A stretch of 44,954 bases of DNA from Aestuarierythrobacter sp037968495 (lineage in GTDB: Bacteria > Pseudomonadota > Alphaproteobacteria > Sphingomonadales > Sphingomonadaceae): positions 1-44,954 of the forward strand of contig JBBKVP010000024.1 of NCBI GenBank assembly GCA_037968495.1. The letters run 5' to 3'. Below, piece by piece: positions 16,190 through 24,559 of this stretch; positions within the stretch are counted from its first letter, which is position 1; each line of letters starts with the position of its first letter. The notes under the pieces are model-generated. The model saw nothing but the letters and a program-made list of their open reading frames with translations. It was not told the DNA's origin and searched no databases. The position numbers and the translations under genes are program-made.

Positions 16190-17407
16190 CTAATTGGGAA
16201 TTACCCTCAACACCTTACTGGTGGGTCCGCCCTGATCTTCCGTTAGCAGATACAGGTAGCCGTCGGGCCCGGACCTGACATCACGAAATCGTGTATCCAG
16301 CTCGCCGAACAATTCGGTCTGTTTACCAAGTGACCCGTCATCGCTCATCTTTATGTGACGGACATGTTTGAGCGCCAGCGCCGAAACGAACAAATCTCCA
16401 TGCCAATCGGGAAATACCTCACCGGAATATTGCGCAAAGCCCGATGGCGCGATGGATGGAGTGAAGTGAATAAGCGATTGTTCTGTTCCGTCCAGAGCTT
16501 CAAATGGTGACACCCGCCCACCTGAATAATCGAGCGCGTAGGTAACACTGGGCCAGCCGTAATTTGCCCCACGCTTGATGTCGTTTATTTCATCGCCGCC
16601 CGCCGGGCCATGTTCGTTTTCCAACACGCGCCCATCTGCTGCCAGAATAATGCCCTGCGGATTGCGGTGACCGTAAGACCATATTTCAGGCAGAGCGCCT
16701 TCCTGGCCGACGAAAGGATTATCTGCTGGCACCGAGCCATCATCGTTCAGTCGCACGATTTTGCCGAAGTGACTATCGAGATTTTGGGCCTCTTCACGGA
16801 AATGAAAGGCATCGCCCACAGGCATCAACAATGTTCCGTCGGGCAGGAATACTATCCGCGCTCCGTAGTGATTGCCTTGTATGCGCGAAGGCGATGCTGC
16901 GAATAATTGTTGGCCGTTTTGCAGACGGGGCCCCGCGCCGCCAGCTGCCTCATCATCTTCATATTCGAAACGCATTAGCACCAGCGTATTGGTGTTACCT
17001 TCCTGCTTTGCTGCATATGAGATGTAGATCAAATTGTTAGTTTCAAACTCGGGGTGCAGAACAACATCGAACAACCCCGCTTGCATGCCAGAGCCAAAAT
17101 GCACCGGAGCAAGACCATCACTGCTGTTAAAGTCAAATACGGTTTGTTGCGTTCCATCTGCATCGATGTGCAGCAATTTTCCGGTGCGCTGTGTTACCAA
17201 CATGCTGCCATCTGGCAGGAAGGCTAACGACCAAGGGTGGTCCAAGCCATCAGCAACCGTTTCCAGAAGATAACTAATCGGCGCAGCTTCCATTCTACCG
17301 GCAAGCTGACTTGTCTTTTCACCAGAATCCGACGCACCATGATTGGAACATGAACTTGCGGTCAAGCCAAGGGCAAGAAGCGGAAATACGAGAAGAGATT
17401 GGCGCAT
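16190..17407 (-). CDS. PQQ-dependent soluble aldose dehydrogenase-like lipoprotein
   Basis: 405 residues. The signal MRQSLLVFPLLALGLTASSC gives a lipobox-like TASSC with Cys20, so the protein is probably lipid-anchored in the periplasm. The rest is a six-bladed propeller of the YliI/soluble glucose dehydrogenase family. Conserved landmarks are DHPWSLAFLPDG, QAGLFDVVLHPEF, WSYGHRNPQG, HGPAGGDEIN, GANYGWP and RDVRSGPDGYLYLLTE. Family members oxidise aldose sugars with PQQ as cofactor; whether this one binds PQQ or is only a propeller relative is uncertain. It stands alone, with small orphan genes on one side and repeat A on the other. Confidence 0.88.
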   Translation of the reverse strand: MRQSLLVFPLLALGLTASSCSNHGASDSGEKTSQLAGRMEAAPISYLLETVADGLDHPWSLAFLPDGSMLVTQRTGKLLHIDADGTQQTVFDFNSSDGLAPVHFGSGMQAGLFDVVLHPEFETNNLIYISYAAKQEGNTNTLVLMRFEYEDDEAAGGAGPRLQNGQQLFAASPSRIQGNHYGARIVFLPDGTLLMPVGDAFHFREEAQNLDSHFGKIVRLNDDGSVPADNPFVGQEGALPEIWSYGHRNPQGIILAADGRVLENEHGPAGGDEINDIKRGANYGWPSVTYALDYSGGRVSPFEALDGTEQSLIHFTPSIAPSGFAQYSGEVFPDWHGDLFVSALALKHVRHIKMSDDGSLGKQTELFGELDTRFRDVRSGPDGYLYLLTEDQGGPTSKVLRVIPN

Positions 17408-17529
17408 ATTTTATTCTCCGAGCATGGCTCAATATTTCGATCAGACGCCGTATTTGGTGCACCGCGTTTCCGTAGCCTTGATCAGTTCGTCGATCCAGTT
17501 AGAGGTGGCCTCGTAACTGGAGATAAGCA

Positions 17530-17982
17530 ATGGCCGCAACATTAAGATTCCTATTAGGGCTGATCGTCGGCAGTATAGCGGCATATGTTTTGGGCTCGGT
17601 CCTTAACTCCCAATTCGTGATGAACGCACATCCCGTCTCGGTTAGTTTCGGGGACAGGCTGAACATGACCATGTTCGATGTTGCCAATATGCTCCTCTAT
17701 CTCGTCATCATATTGATCGCGTTTTTGATAGCGTTTCTTATCGCCGCCGTGCTGAAGCGATTTTTACCCAAGCTATCCGGCATTGCCTATCCGATCGCGG
17801 GTGCTGCGGGAATAGGAATGGCCTTGGGGCTGATGTATATCATGTTTCAAACTGTGCCGATTAGCGGTGCTCGTTCAGCGTTAGGTTTTCTCTCGCAGAT
17901 GGTCGCAGGAGCCTTTGGCGGCTGGGTTTTTGGCAAGATTCTCATGAGAAATGAAGCGGAGCGAGTATTAGCATCACAATGA
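17530..17982 (+). CDS. Hypothetical four-helix membrane protein
   Basis: 150 residues with about four hydrophobic segments (about 5-25, 50-75, 83-105 and 115-135) and short charged ends. The ATG at 17530 has GGAGA nine bases upstream. No family or catalytic motif recognised. It sits in a loosely packed region between the sugar dehydrogenase and two small minus-strand genes, and looks AT-richer than the core genes around it. Repeat B lies just after its stop. Confidence 0.7.
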   Translation: MAATLRFLLGLIVGSIAAYVLGSVLNSQFVMNAHPVSVSFGDRLNMTMFDVANMLLYLVIILIAFLIAFLIAAVLKRFLPKLSGIAYPIAGAAGIGMALGLMYIMFQTVPISGARSALGFLSQMVAGAFGGWVFGKILMRNEAERVLASQ

Positions 17983-18042
17983 TCACTGCAGCCATGCTGT
18001 CCGCTTAACCTCGCTAGCAACCTTTGGCATCGGAAGGCCCTC

Positions 18043-18074
18043 GAACGTCCGCAATTGGGTGGAAAGCGGGCCTT
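18043..18074. repeat. Palindromic intergenic repeat, copy B
   Basis: GAACGTCCGC - AATTGGGTGG - AAAGCGGGCCTT. It shares GTCCGC-AATTGGGTGG-aaAGCGG with copies A and C but has a more decayed right arm. It lies 61 bp after the stop of the membrane protein gene. Confidence 0.6.
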
Positions 18075-18115
18075 ATCCGGTGGGACATCTGGGCATCCGA
18101 CCATAGAGTTTGCCT

Positions 18116-18298
18116 CTAAGAAGATTTAGCGGCTGCCAAGTCCAACTTTTCATTTATATCGCGCATCTCTCTGATCAGTTCGATTAACAACATTTCGACC
18201 CCATCAAGCGAACGGATGCGCGCCTCTACTGCTCCGTCTTCGATTGCAAACTGTCGGGCAGCATCAAGCTTGCTTTTTATGTCTGAGACATCGGCCAT
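18116..18298 (-). CDS. Small hypothetical coiled-coil protein
   Basis: 60 residues, strongly helical and charged (KSKLDAARQFAIEDGAVEARIRSL ... LIELIREMRDINEKLDLA). It is probably a single coiled coil. A very good Shine-Dalgarno, GGGAGAAT, lies just upstream of the ATG at 18298, which is the main reason to accept it as a gene. Function unknown. Confidence 0.55.
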   Translation of the reverse strand: MADVSDIKSKLDAARQFAIEDGAVEARIRSLDGVEMLLIELIREMRDINEKLDLAAAKSS

Positions 18299-18334
18299 TC
18301 TATTCTCCCGGAATATGAAATCAGGTTGGTCGCA

Positions 18335-18595
18335 TCACACGGATGTAAGCAACATATCGTTATCAAGGCCGATGACGTGCCCGCCCTCGTTCTCCCAGAC
18401 ACTTAAGGCGGCACGACGTTCTATTGGCCGACTTGTTGATGGACAGTATGGGCGGTGAGCATAGGGAAGAGTATCAAGCCTTCTCCCAACTTTCTTGAGC
18501 GCACGCTGATGTACTTTGATCTCGGCTACATCGGTAGCTGCTGCGAGGCGCATAAGGGTTATCTGTTCATTTTTTAAAAGCCGGTTTGCGCTCAT
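18335..18595 (-). CDS. Small hypothetical protein
   Basis: 86 residues, basic in the first half (EIKVHQRALKKVGRRLDTL), with a C-terminal segment RRAALSVWENEGGHVIGLDND. The ATG at 18595 has AGG about six bases upstream. The gap to the next minus-strand gene is 36 bp, so the two small genes may form one transcript. No homology recognised; it could be a spurious frame. Confidence 0.4.
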   Translation of the reverse strand: MSANRLLKNEQITLMRLAAATDVAEIKVHQRALKKVGRRLDTLPYAHRPYCPSTSRPIERRAALSVWENEGGHVIGLDNDMLLTSV

Positions 18596-18905
18596 CGTAC
18601 CTATCCCACATCAAGCGGGGGCGCGATTTATCCCTCAGTCACAAGTAGCCTGGATCGAAATCCGGTGATCGGACCTATATAGCATACCTTAGACCACAGA
18701 TGGATATATTCGTGTCTCCTACTGTGCGCAGGATCAAACGTAGTCGGAAAAAGGTGCCAGTCCTTTGCGGCCCTGATACGTTGCCAGTGGCGGCGTGATA
18801 AACAAATACTTGGCAATTCGCATGCTCGCTCTTGCCGTGCCCTAATCGGCAACAGTTGAGAATGTTGAATTATCCAAGCTCATGACAAACCAAAATCGAT
18901 GTTAG
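18596..18905. other. Intergenic stretch without a convincing gene
   Basis: About 310 bp. One minus-strand open frame (18852-18628, 74 codons) exists, but it has no Shine-Dalgarno, odd composition (rich in Arg, Cys and Trp) and no recognisable domain. No terminator or RNA-like hairpin stands out. Confidence 0.5.
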
Positions 18906-20144
18906 TTACGCTTCTTGTTCCGAACTGACGTCAAGAGTAGCCATTGGAGTTGTACGAGGTAGGCTTTGCCACGCACCTTGTTCCTCGTTCGGCACAGCTT
19001 CGGTGGCGCACATGCGCCACAGGCCAAATATGGTAACCAGCAAGGCCGTCAATCCAATCGCTCCAAACAATCCGGCAGGGCCGCCAATTGCCACACCAAC
19101 GGCTCCCAACATCGGGCCAACTATCGCGCCGACTGAATAGGCTAGCACTAGGCCGCTGCTGGCTCCGACACGCTCGCTTCCATCAATCCGGTCGTTAAAA
19201 TGTGCGACGCACATAGGATATAGCGTAAAGCTCATTCCCCCGAAAAGAGCGGCGAATGCGAATACATAAATGCCTGAACTGGCAAAACTGACAATGAGGC
19301 CGCAAACTATCATCGCGGCGCTAAATGTACCGATAATAACCACACGGCGATCATATTTGTCTGACATCATGCCGAACGGCCATTGCAATAAGACCCCGCC
19401 AGCAATCACGCACGATGTGAATAGAGCAATGCCCGGCAATCCCATGCCAAGTTTCTGCGCGAACAGCGGCCCAAGAGCATAAAATGCGCCTAGCATCATG
19501 CCTGTTCCACTAACGCCGACAAATCCTAGCGGCGAGATGGCATATAGGCGTTTGACCGTTAGTAACTTTGCACCTTCAATGTGCGGCTGATCGATCTTTG
19601 TTAGCAAGACCGGAAGAGCGGCAAGCGACAGCACAATGGCGGAATACATAAAGGGCAGAGCGTGACTGTCTTGTCCGGCGGTAAGCAGAAATTGTCCGGC
19701 GGCTTGACCCAAGTAAAGGGCGACCATGTAACTCGCCAGCACACTACTCCGCCTGTGCGGTTCGGCCCCATCGTTTAGCCAGCTTTCAAGGCAGATAAAT
19801 ACGCCTGCGGTCATCAATCCGTCGATAAACCGTAGAAAGATCCAGAAGACGGCGTTGCTTCCAAGTGCATAGGCCAAGCTACTGGCTGACAAGACCGCTA
19901 CGAAAACGGCAAATGCACGGATGTGGCCAACTCGCTTGATTACGTTCACCGCGCGAAGGGAACCGGCGGTAAGGCCTGCGAAATAGGCAGTTGCGACCAG
20001 ACCGATAACGGGCGCAGACGCTCCGCTTTGTTCCAAACGCACAGCAATCAACGTGGACAGGAAACCGCCGCCAACCATAATCAAGAAGATCGCAAGCAGG
20101 AGTGTGCGGATACTGCCAAGCGAAGAGGTGAGTGTAGGAAACAT
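18906..20144 (-). CDS. MFS transporter, YcaD-like
   Basis: 412 residues with twelve predicted membrane segments. The first half contains the MFS loop-2/3 region (AGSLRAVNVIKRVGHIRAF) and RFIDGLMTAGVFICLESWLND, typical of the YcaD/UMF1-like permeases. The second half has GMMSDKYDRRVVI, the loop 8/9 counterpart. The transported compound cannot be predicted. I chose the ATG at 20144 because the upstream extension begins with TTG and lacks a ribosome site. It is a single gene in a loosely packed accessory region; repeat C lies upstream of it. Confidence 0.85.
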   Translation of the reverse strand: MFPTLTSSLGSIRTLLLAIFLIMVGGGFLSTLIAVRLEQSGASAPVIGLVATAYFAGLTAGSLRAVNVIKRVGHIRAFAVFVAVLSASSLAYALGSNAVFWIFLRFIDGLMTAGVFICLESWLNDGAEPHRRSSVLASYMVALYLGQAAGQFLLTAGQDSHALPFMYSAIVLSLAALPVLLTKIDQPHIEGAKLLTVKRLYAISPLGFVGVSGTGMMLGAFYALGPLFAQKLGMGLPGIALFTSCVIAGGVLLQWPFGMMSDKYDRRVVIIGTFSAAMIVCGLIVSFASSGIYVFAFAALFGGMSFTLYPMCVAHFNDRIDGSERVGASSGLVLAYSVGAIVGPMLGAVGVAIGGPAGLFGAIGLTALLVTIFGLWRMCATEAVPNEEQGAWQSLPRTTPMATLDVSSEQEA

Positions 20145-20299
20145 CGCCCGTAAGCCTATCAGGCAGCGCGGCTTTAGATACAGCAAACTTCAATGCGCGT
20201 TTCGAGTATCAAGGGGCAGAAAGCCCGGCTCCGCAAGCGTAAGAACTGACTACACAAGACCGCGAGTGTTGCGAAGCAGCCGTAAAACTGGATCAGCGT

Positions 20300-20332
20300 G
20301 AATGTCCGCTATTGGGTCGTTAGCGGACGTTC
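20300..20332. repeat. Palindromic intergenic repeat, copy C
   Basis: The most complete copy: left arm GAATGTCCGCTA, loop TTGGGTCGT, right arm TAGCGGACGTTC. The arms are reverse complements except for one T/C position that still allows G-U pairing. It lies between the MFS gene and the DUF2794 gene. Confidence 0.75.
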
Positions 20333-20353
20333 GTATAGTCGGCTTTTGCCCGC

Positions 20354-20707
20354 CTATGCATCCACAGCCTTTACTAGCCTTCGCTCCATCGGTGCCAGCA
20401 CACCCGCCAGTTCATGCCCGCGCTTTAGTGCCTGGCCGTGTTCCCCGAACAGCGTCCACATGCCTTGCTTATTACGTAGCGACGGGCGTTTCTCGATCCG
20501 CGCTTGCGGTTTTTCAGCGGCGCGGCGGAAGGCGGAGAAGCTGGCGAAATCTTTCGTGAAATCCATCGCGTAATCGCGCCATTCGCCGGATGCGACCATG
20601 CGGCCATAGAGGTCGAGGATTTTCTGGAGTTCGGTGCGTTCAAAGCCGACTTGGTGCGCGCTTCTGCCCGGAAACGGAATGACTTGCGCTGCAGTATTTG
20701 CCGCCAT
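20354..20707 (-). CDS. DUF2794 domain-containing protein
   Basis: 117 residues. The core LQKILDLYGRMVASGEWRDYAMDF, followed by FSAFRRAAEKPQARIEKRP and LKRGHELAGVL, matches DUF2794, a family of unknown function found almost only in alphaproteobacteria. Its ATG (20707) overlaps the cysE stop (TGATG), so it is coupled to cysE and the hdaA run. Codon use resembles the neighbours. Confidence 0.9.
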   Translation of the reverse strand: MAANTAAQVIPFPGRSAHQVGFERTELQKILDLYGRMVASGEWRDYAMDFTKDFASFSAFRRAAEKPQARIEKRPSLRNKQGMWTLFGEHGQALKRGHELAGVLAPMERRLVKAVDA

Positions 20708-21441
20708 CAATCTTCAGTGCCGTTAAGTTTTGGCCCGCTAAGATTAGTCTCGATCTGCTCGGGCATCTTGCCGGACACGCTATCTTGCGCGCTGCGCAGC
20801 CCCTCGATTTCCGCAGAAAGCTGCGCCAATCGCTCTTCGAACTCCACAACCTTGGCATTGCCGGGCTCGCATGGATCATCGCATGGCGTGCCGTAAGGGA
20901 TGAACTCGCGGATCCATGTTTCAACTGGAACCAGAGTCGAGCGCGCTTTCATGCCGACCATAGTCGCGCCTTCGGGCACATCGTCTGTTACCACGGCATT
21001 GGCACCAACGCGGGCGCGCTTGCCGACAGTGATAGGCCCGAGAATTTGCGCGCCGGAACCGACGATTACGCCATCAGACAGGGTTGGATGACGTTTGCCC
21101 GGAATCCCGTTTGTGGGGTTTGTACCGCCCAGTGTCACGCATTGGTAGATCGTCACATCATCGCCAATTTCGGCGGTTTCACCGATCACGGTGAACCCAT
21201 GGTCGATAAACAGATTATGGCCGATCTTCGCGCCGGGATGAATATCGATCCCGGTCAGGAAACGACTGAAATGATTGATTACGCGGGCCAGAAAATACAA
21301 TTTCCCACCGTAGAACCAATGCGCCATCCGGTGGAATCCCATCGCCCAAACGCCCGGATAGAGCATTATCTCTGCCCGGCTGCGCGGTGCGGGATCGCGC
21401 GTATGGATCGAGTCCAGATATTTGGTCAGACGGTCAAACAT
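20707..21441 (-). CDS. cysE: Serine O-acetyltransferase
   Basis: 244 residues, EpsC/short CysE type. It makes O-acetylserine from serine and acetyl-CoA for cysteine synthesis. The left-handed beta-helix region IDIHPGAKIGHNLFIDHGFTVIGET is followed by the loop GGTNPTNGIPGKRHPT and IVGSGAQILGPI; the catalytic His is in FIDHG. The C-terminal extension (about 185-244) is helical and more variable. The ATG at 21441 gives the usual start MFDRLTKYLDSI; a GTG at 21483, overlapping the hdaA stop region, would add 14 residues. It lies in the hdaA-cysE-DUF2794 run. Confidence 0.93.
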   Translation of the reverse strand: MFDRLTKYLDSIHTRDPAPRSRAEIMLYPGVWAMGFHRMAHWFYGGKLYFLARVINHFSRFLTGIDIHPGAKIGHNLFIDHGFTVIGETAEIGDDVTIYQCVTLGGTNPTNGIPGKRHPTLSDGVIVGSGAQILGPITVGKRARVGANAVVTDDVPEGATMVGMKARSTLVPVETWIREFIPYGTPCDDPCEPGNAKVVEFEERLAQLSAEIEGLRSAQDSVSGKMPEQIETNLSGPKLNGTED

Positions 21442-21483
21442 GAAGAGATTCTTCCACCAAACGCCCGGCAAGGCAAGTTTCAC

Positions 21484-22092
21484 TCAGAGTAGATTTGTTT
21501 GGGCCACGCCGTGCACAGCTTCTAACGCATCTCTCCAGACAGACATGGTGGCCGGAACTTTGCGTTCAAGGCTGATGCGGTCGATAGCCGCCACCAATGC
21601 CTCGATTGCGGCGAAGCTGCGCTCTGCCCGCGGTGTTAGATATGCGTGGGCATCGTCGCTTAGCGTCAGGTTTCGGTGGGCTGCATGGGCAGCAATCAAC
21701 GCGCCGACCATCTCATCATCCGGTACACCGATTTCGAGATGGAGCGCCGCCTCCAGCCTCGAACGCAAATCCGGCAGAGCGATTTCCCAATTCTCGTCGC
21801 TGGCGATCAGCAGCAGCGGCACGCCATCCTGTTGTGCACGGTTCCAGCGGTGGAATAACCCGTCCTCCTCCAGCGCATCCGCATCGTCGACCACATCGCC
21901 GCCATTTTCCGCGAACCAGCGCGCCAGTAACGATTTGCCCGAACGCGGCGGACCAGTGAGAATTGCAGTGCGATAGGGCCAGCCATCGGGCTGCGTCAGT
22001 GCGTCAACCGCTGCTTGATTCGCCGAACCGACCACTATGCTTTCGGGGCCGATATCATCCCCCTTGGCCAAAGGCAGGGCAATCTGCGTCAT
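21484..22092 (-). CDS. hdaA: DnaA-related regulatory ATPase HdaA
   Basis: 202 residues. A DnaA-like AAA+ protein without the DNA-binding domain IV. It has Walker A GPPRSGKS (47-54), an acidic Walker B-like stretch DVVDDADAL (about 66-74) and a sensor/arginine region LRSRLEAAL. HdaA acts with the beta clamp to stimulate ATP hydrolysis by DnaA and so limit re-initiation of replication. The N-terminal QIALPL segment fits the clamp-binding motif of Hda proteins (QL/ALPL type). It starts 2 bp after the stop of the upstream membrane-anchored gene, so it is probably in the same transcript. Confidence 0.9.
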   Translation of the reverse strand: MTQIALPLAKGDDIGPESIVVGSANQAAVDALTQPDGWPYRTAILTGPPRSGKSLLARWFAENGGDVVDDADALEEDGLFHRWNRAQQDGVPLLLIASDENWEIALPDLRSRLEAALHLEIGVPDDEMVGALIAAHAAHRNLTLSDDAHAYLTPRAERSFAAIEALVAAIDRISLERKVPATMSVWRDALEAVHGVAQTNLL

Positions 22093-22094
22093 AA

Positions 22095-23384
22095 TCAGCG
22101 ACTGATGCCGAGGCCGGTCGTGCCTTCATTCACCGCAAAACCTCGCGCCCGCAGGGCTGCAGCCAGTTGAGGCAGCGTGCCGGCGTAACTGACCCGCATG
22201 ACTGATGTGCCGCCGATAGCGATGGAACTGGTCGCAACACCGCGTACGCCAGCCGTGCCGCGCACGCCGGACAGGGCTGCATCGACCGAAGGCGCATCCG
22301 GCGTGGAGAACTGGACAACATAAGACGCGACAACGGCTGCCGTTGGCGTGGCAGTAGGTGTGGGCGTCGGTTCAGGTGAAACGGTGCGTTCGGTAGCTGA
22401 ACGGGCAGCAGCCGCGTCGGACCGTTCCTGCGCTTGGATTTGCCGTCCGATTTCGATGAGGCGCTGGATGGCCGGATCAGCCGACCCGCCACCAAAGTTC
22501 AATGTCGGATCAGGTTTCAGCAGCCCGTCGGAAAGCGCTTTCGAGAACATATCATTGAAGCGGCCACGCGCCTCCAGCATCATCGCGGTCAGCCCTTCCT
22601 CGTTTTCCGCAGTCAGCTTGAAGCTGCCAAGATAGCGATTGTCGGGGCCATAGCGGGCGGTAAATTCACCATTGATCGGCCCACCCGGCCATTGGCGCTG
22701 CAGCTTCGCCACGGGCACCAGCACATCGGCGGCATCGAATTGGTCGAGAATATTGCGCCACCATGTGCGGCTGCGGCGGCTGGTCTGGCCGAATGTTAGC
22801 AGCAACGAATCGCCATTAGCACCAGTGGGACGGACATAGTTAATCGCGCTCGCACTGGCCTGATACTCGGCCCATACTCGCTGCCACGGATTACGCATTT
22901 CGAACATCGTGTTGACGCCGCCCGATTCGAGCACGGGCAGTAACAGCATCGGCGCGGAACGGGTTTGGCGGCCCGACGCGCCAAGGCTGCGCCCTGCCCG
23001 CGAACGGTCGAAAATCACGCCCAACGTAGCAATGTAACGGCGGGGGCCGATCTGCTCGCGCTCGATCACCACGGCGGAAACCATCGATTCAAGCTGCGAA
23101 TCGCTTATCGATCCTCCGCCCAGCTTCTTCCAACCGAGCCTTTGAGCCTCTTTCCAACCATTTTGGCGCGCAACTTCGGCATTCTTGCCGGTAACGTCGA
23201 CTTTCAGGTCGCTTACTTCAATATCCGTGCTGCTCGCCAAAGGCGCAATGCCCCGGTCGCCCGCGACTTGCGCCGTCAGGGACTGCCACGCCAGCACACC
23301 TGCAATCGCCAGCACGCACACGGCAATAAGGGCGGGAACGAAGCGGCGCATCAGGGGCGTGGAAGAGGCTTTTGCAAAGGTCAT
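22095..23384 (-). CDS. Membrane-anchored protein, DUF2066/HMA-fold-like
   Basis: 429 residues. One N-terminal membrane helix (about 13-35, FVPALIAVCVLAIAGVLAW) leaves the rest periplasmic. The first soluble part (VSDLKVDVTGKNAEVARQNGWKEAQRLGWKKL, then RRYIATLGVIFDRSRAG) resembles DUF2066-type sequences. A Pro/Thr-rich linker (about 340-360, TPTPTATPT) precedes a C-terminal beta-alpha-beta module (YVVQFSTPDAPSVDAALSGV ... RVSYAGTLPQLAAALRARGF) that looks like a heavy-metal-associated fold but lacks a CxxC metal site. Both assignments are tentative. It is divergent from purM and abuts hdaA by 2 bp. Confidence 0.75.
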   Translation of the reverse strand: MTFAKASSTPLMRRFVPALIAVCVLAIAGVLAWQSLTAQVAGDRGIAPLASSTDIEVSDLKVDVTGKNAEVARQNGWKEAQRLGWKKLGGGSISDSQLESMVSAVVIEREQIGPRRYIATLGVIFDRSRAGRSLGASGRQTRSAPMLLLPVLESGGVNTMFEMRNPWQRVWAEYQASASAINYVRPTGANGDSLLLTFGQTSRRSRTWWRNILDQFDAADVLVPVAKLQRQWPGGPINGEFTARYGPDNRYLGSFKLTAENEEGLTAMMLEARGRFNDMFSKALSDGLLKPDPTLNFGGGSADPAIQRLIEIGRQIQAQERSDAAAARSATERTVSPEPTPTPTATPTAAVVASYVVQFSTPDAPSVDAALSGVRGTAGVRGVATSSIAIGGTSVMRVSYAGTLPQLAAALRARGFAVNEGTTGLGISR

Positions 23385-23452
23385 GGGGAAAACGAGGTAC
23401 CTTTTGCATGGCACGGCGTGGAATTCCAAGCGCGAAAGCGTAAGAGCGGCGA

Positions 23453-24559
23453 ATGACTTCAAATAATCCCCCTCCAAAGAACTACACATATGAGAGCGCG
23501 GGCGTCTCGATTGCAGCCGGAAATGCGCTGGTAAAAGCCATTGGCCCGCTCGCCAAATCGACCGCTCGGCCCGGTGCCACATCCGAATTGGGCGGCTTTG
23601 GCGGGTTTTTCGACCCCAAGGCGGCGGGGTACAAAGACCCGTTGCTCGTCGCGGCGAATGATGGGGTCGGCACGAAGCTGAAACTCGCCATCGAGCATGA
23701 CCGGCACGATACGGTCGGCATCGATCTGGTCGCCATGTGCGTCAATGATTTGATCGTTCAGGGCGCGGAACCGCTTTTCTTCCTCGATTATTTCGCCACA
23801 GGCGCATTGGACAATGGCGTGGCCGAGCGCGTTGTCGCGGGGATTGCCGATGGCTGCCTGCAATCGGGCTGTGCGCTGATCGGCGGCGAAACAGCGGAAA
23901 TGCCCGGCATGTATGCCGCTGGCGACTATGACCTAGCTGGCTTTTGTGTCGGCGCTGTCGAGCGCGGCGAGCAATTAACGGGCGAGAAGGTCGCGCCGGG
24001 CCACGTGCTGCTGGGACTTGCGAGTTCGGGAGTGCATTCCAATGGCTATTCTCTGGTTCGCCGCTTGGCCGAAGACAAGGGCTGGCGGCTAAACCGCCCC
24101 GCTCTGTTTGATCCCGACAAGCTGCTGATCGACCATTTGATCGAACCGACCCGCATTTATGTGAAGCTGCTGCTGCCTGCGATCCGCGCTGGTCTGGTCG
24201 ATGCTCTCGCCCATATCACCGGCGGTGGCCTGCTCGAGAATATCCCGCGTATCTTGCCCGATCGCTCACATGCGGTGGTCAATGCCGATAGCTGGGAACA
24301 GTCGCGTCTGATGGCTTTCTTGCAGGGTCAGGGGAATATCGAGCCCGAGGAAATGTCGCGCACATTTAATTGCGGCGTAGGCATGGTCCTCGCCGTACAT
24401 CCTGACAAAGTCGGCGAACTAACGTCGATGCTGGCTGAAAGCGGCGAAACGGCCATGCAAATCGGTACCATCGAAGCGGGCGACCAGGGTTGCACTGTGA
24501 CAGGGTCCGCCGGAACATGGTCTGCAAAATCTGACTGGAAAGCCAGCCACCTTGGCTGA
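23453..24559 (+). CDS. purM: Phosphoribosylformylglycinamidine cyclo-ligase
   Basis: 368 residues, ATP-dependent AIR synthase that converts FGAM to AIR in purine synthesis. Recognisable blocks are GGFGGFFDPKAAGYKDPLLV, DGVGTKLKLA, DLIVQGAEPLFFLDY, GCALIGGETAEMPGMY and HITGGGLLENIPR. Start at the ATG at 23453; the first 15 residues (MTSNNPPPKNYTYES) are a slightly extended head. Its stop overlaps the TTG start of purN by 8 bp, so the two are coupled. It is divergent from the membrane-anchored protein across 68 bp. Confidence 0.97.
   Translation: MTSNNPPPKNYTYESAGVSIAAGNALVKAIGPLAKSTARPGATSELGGFGGFFDPKAAGYKDPLLVAANDGVGTKLKLAIEHDRHDTVGIDLVAMCVNDLIVQGAEPLFFLDYFATGALDNGVAERVVAGIADGCLQSGCALIGGETAEMPGMYAAGDYDLAGFCVGAVERGEQLTGEKVAPGHVLLGLASSGVHSNGYSLVRRLAEDKGWRLNRPALFDPDKLLIDHLIEPTRIYVKLLLPAIRAGLVDALAHITGGGLLENIPRILPDRSHAVVNADSWEQSRLMAFLQGQGNIEPEEMSRTFNCGVGMVLAVHPDKVGELTSMLAESGETAMQIGTIEAGDQGCTVTGSAGTWSAKSDWKASHLG

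Noticed and set aside
18628..18852. Minus-strand open frame of 74 codons
   Set aside because: No ribosome site, odd composition and no domain; treated as gene-free.
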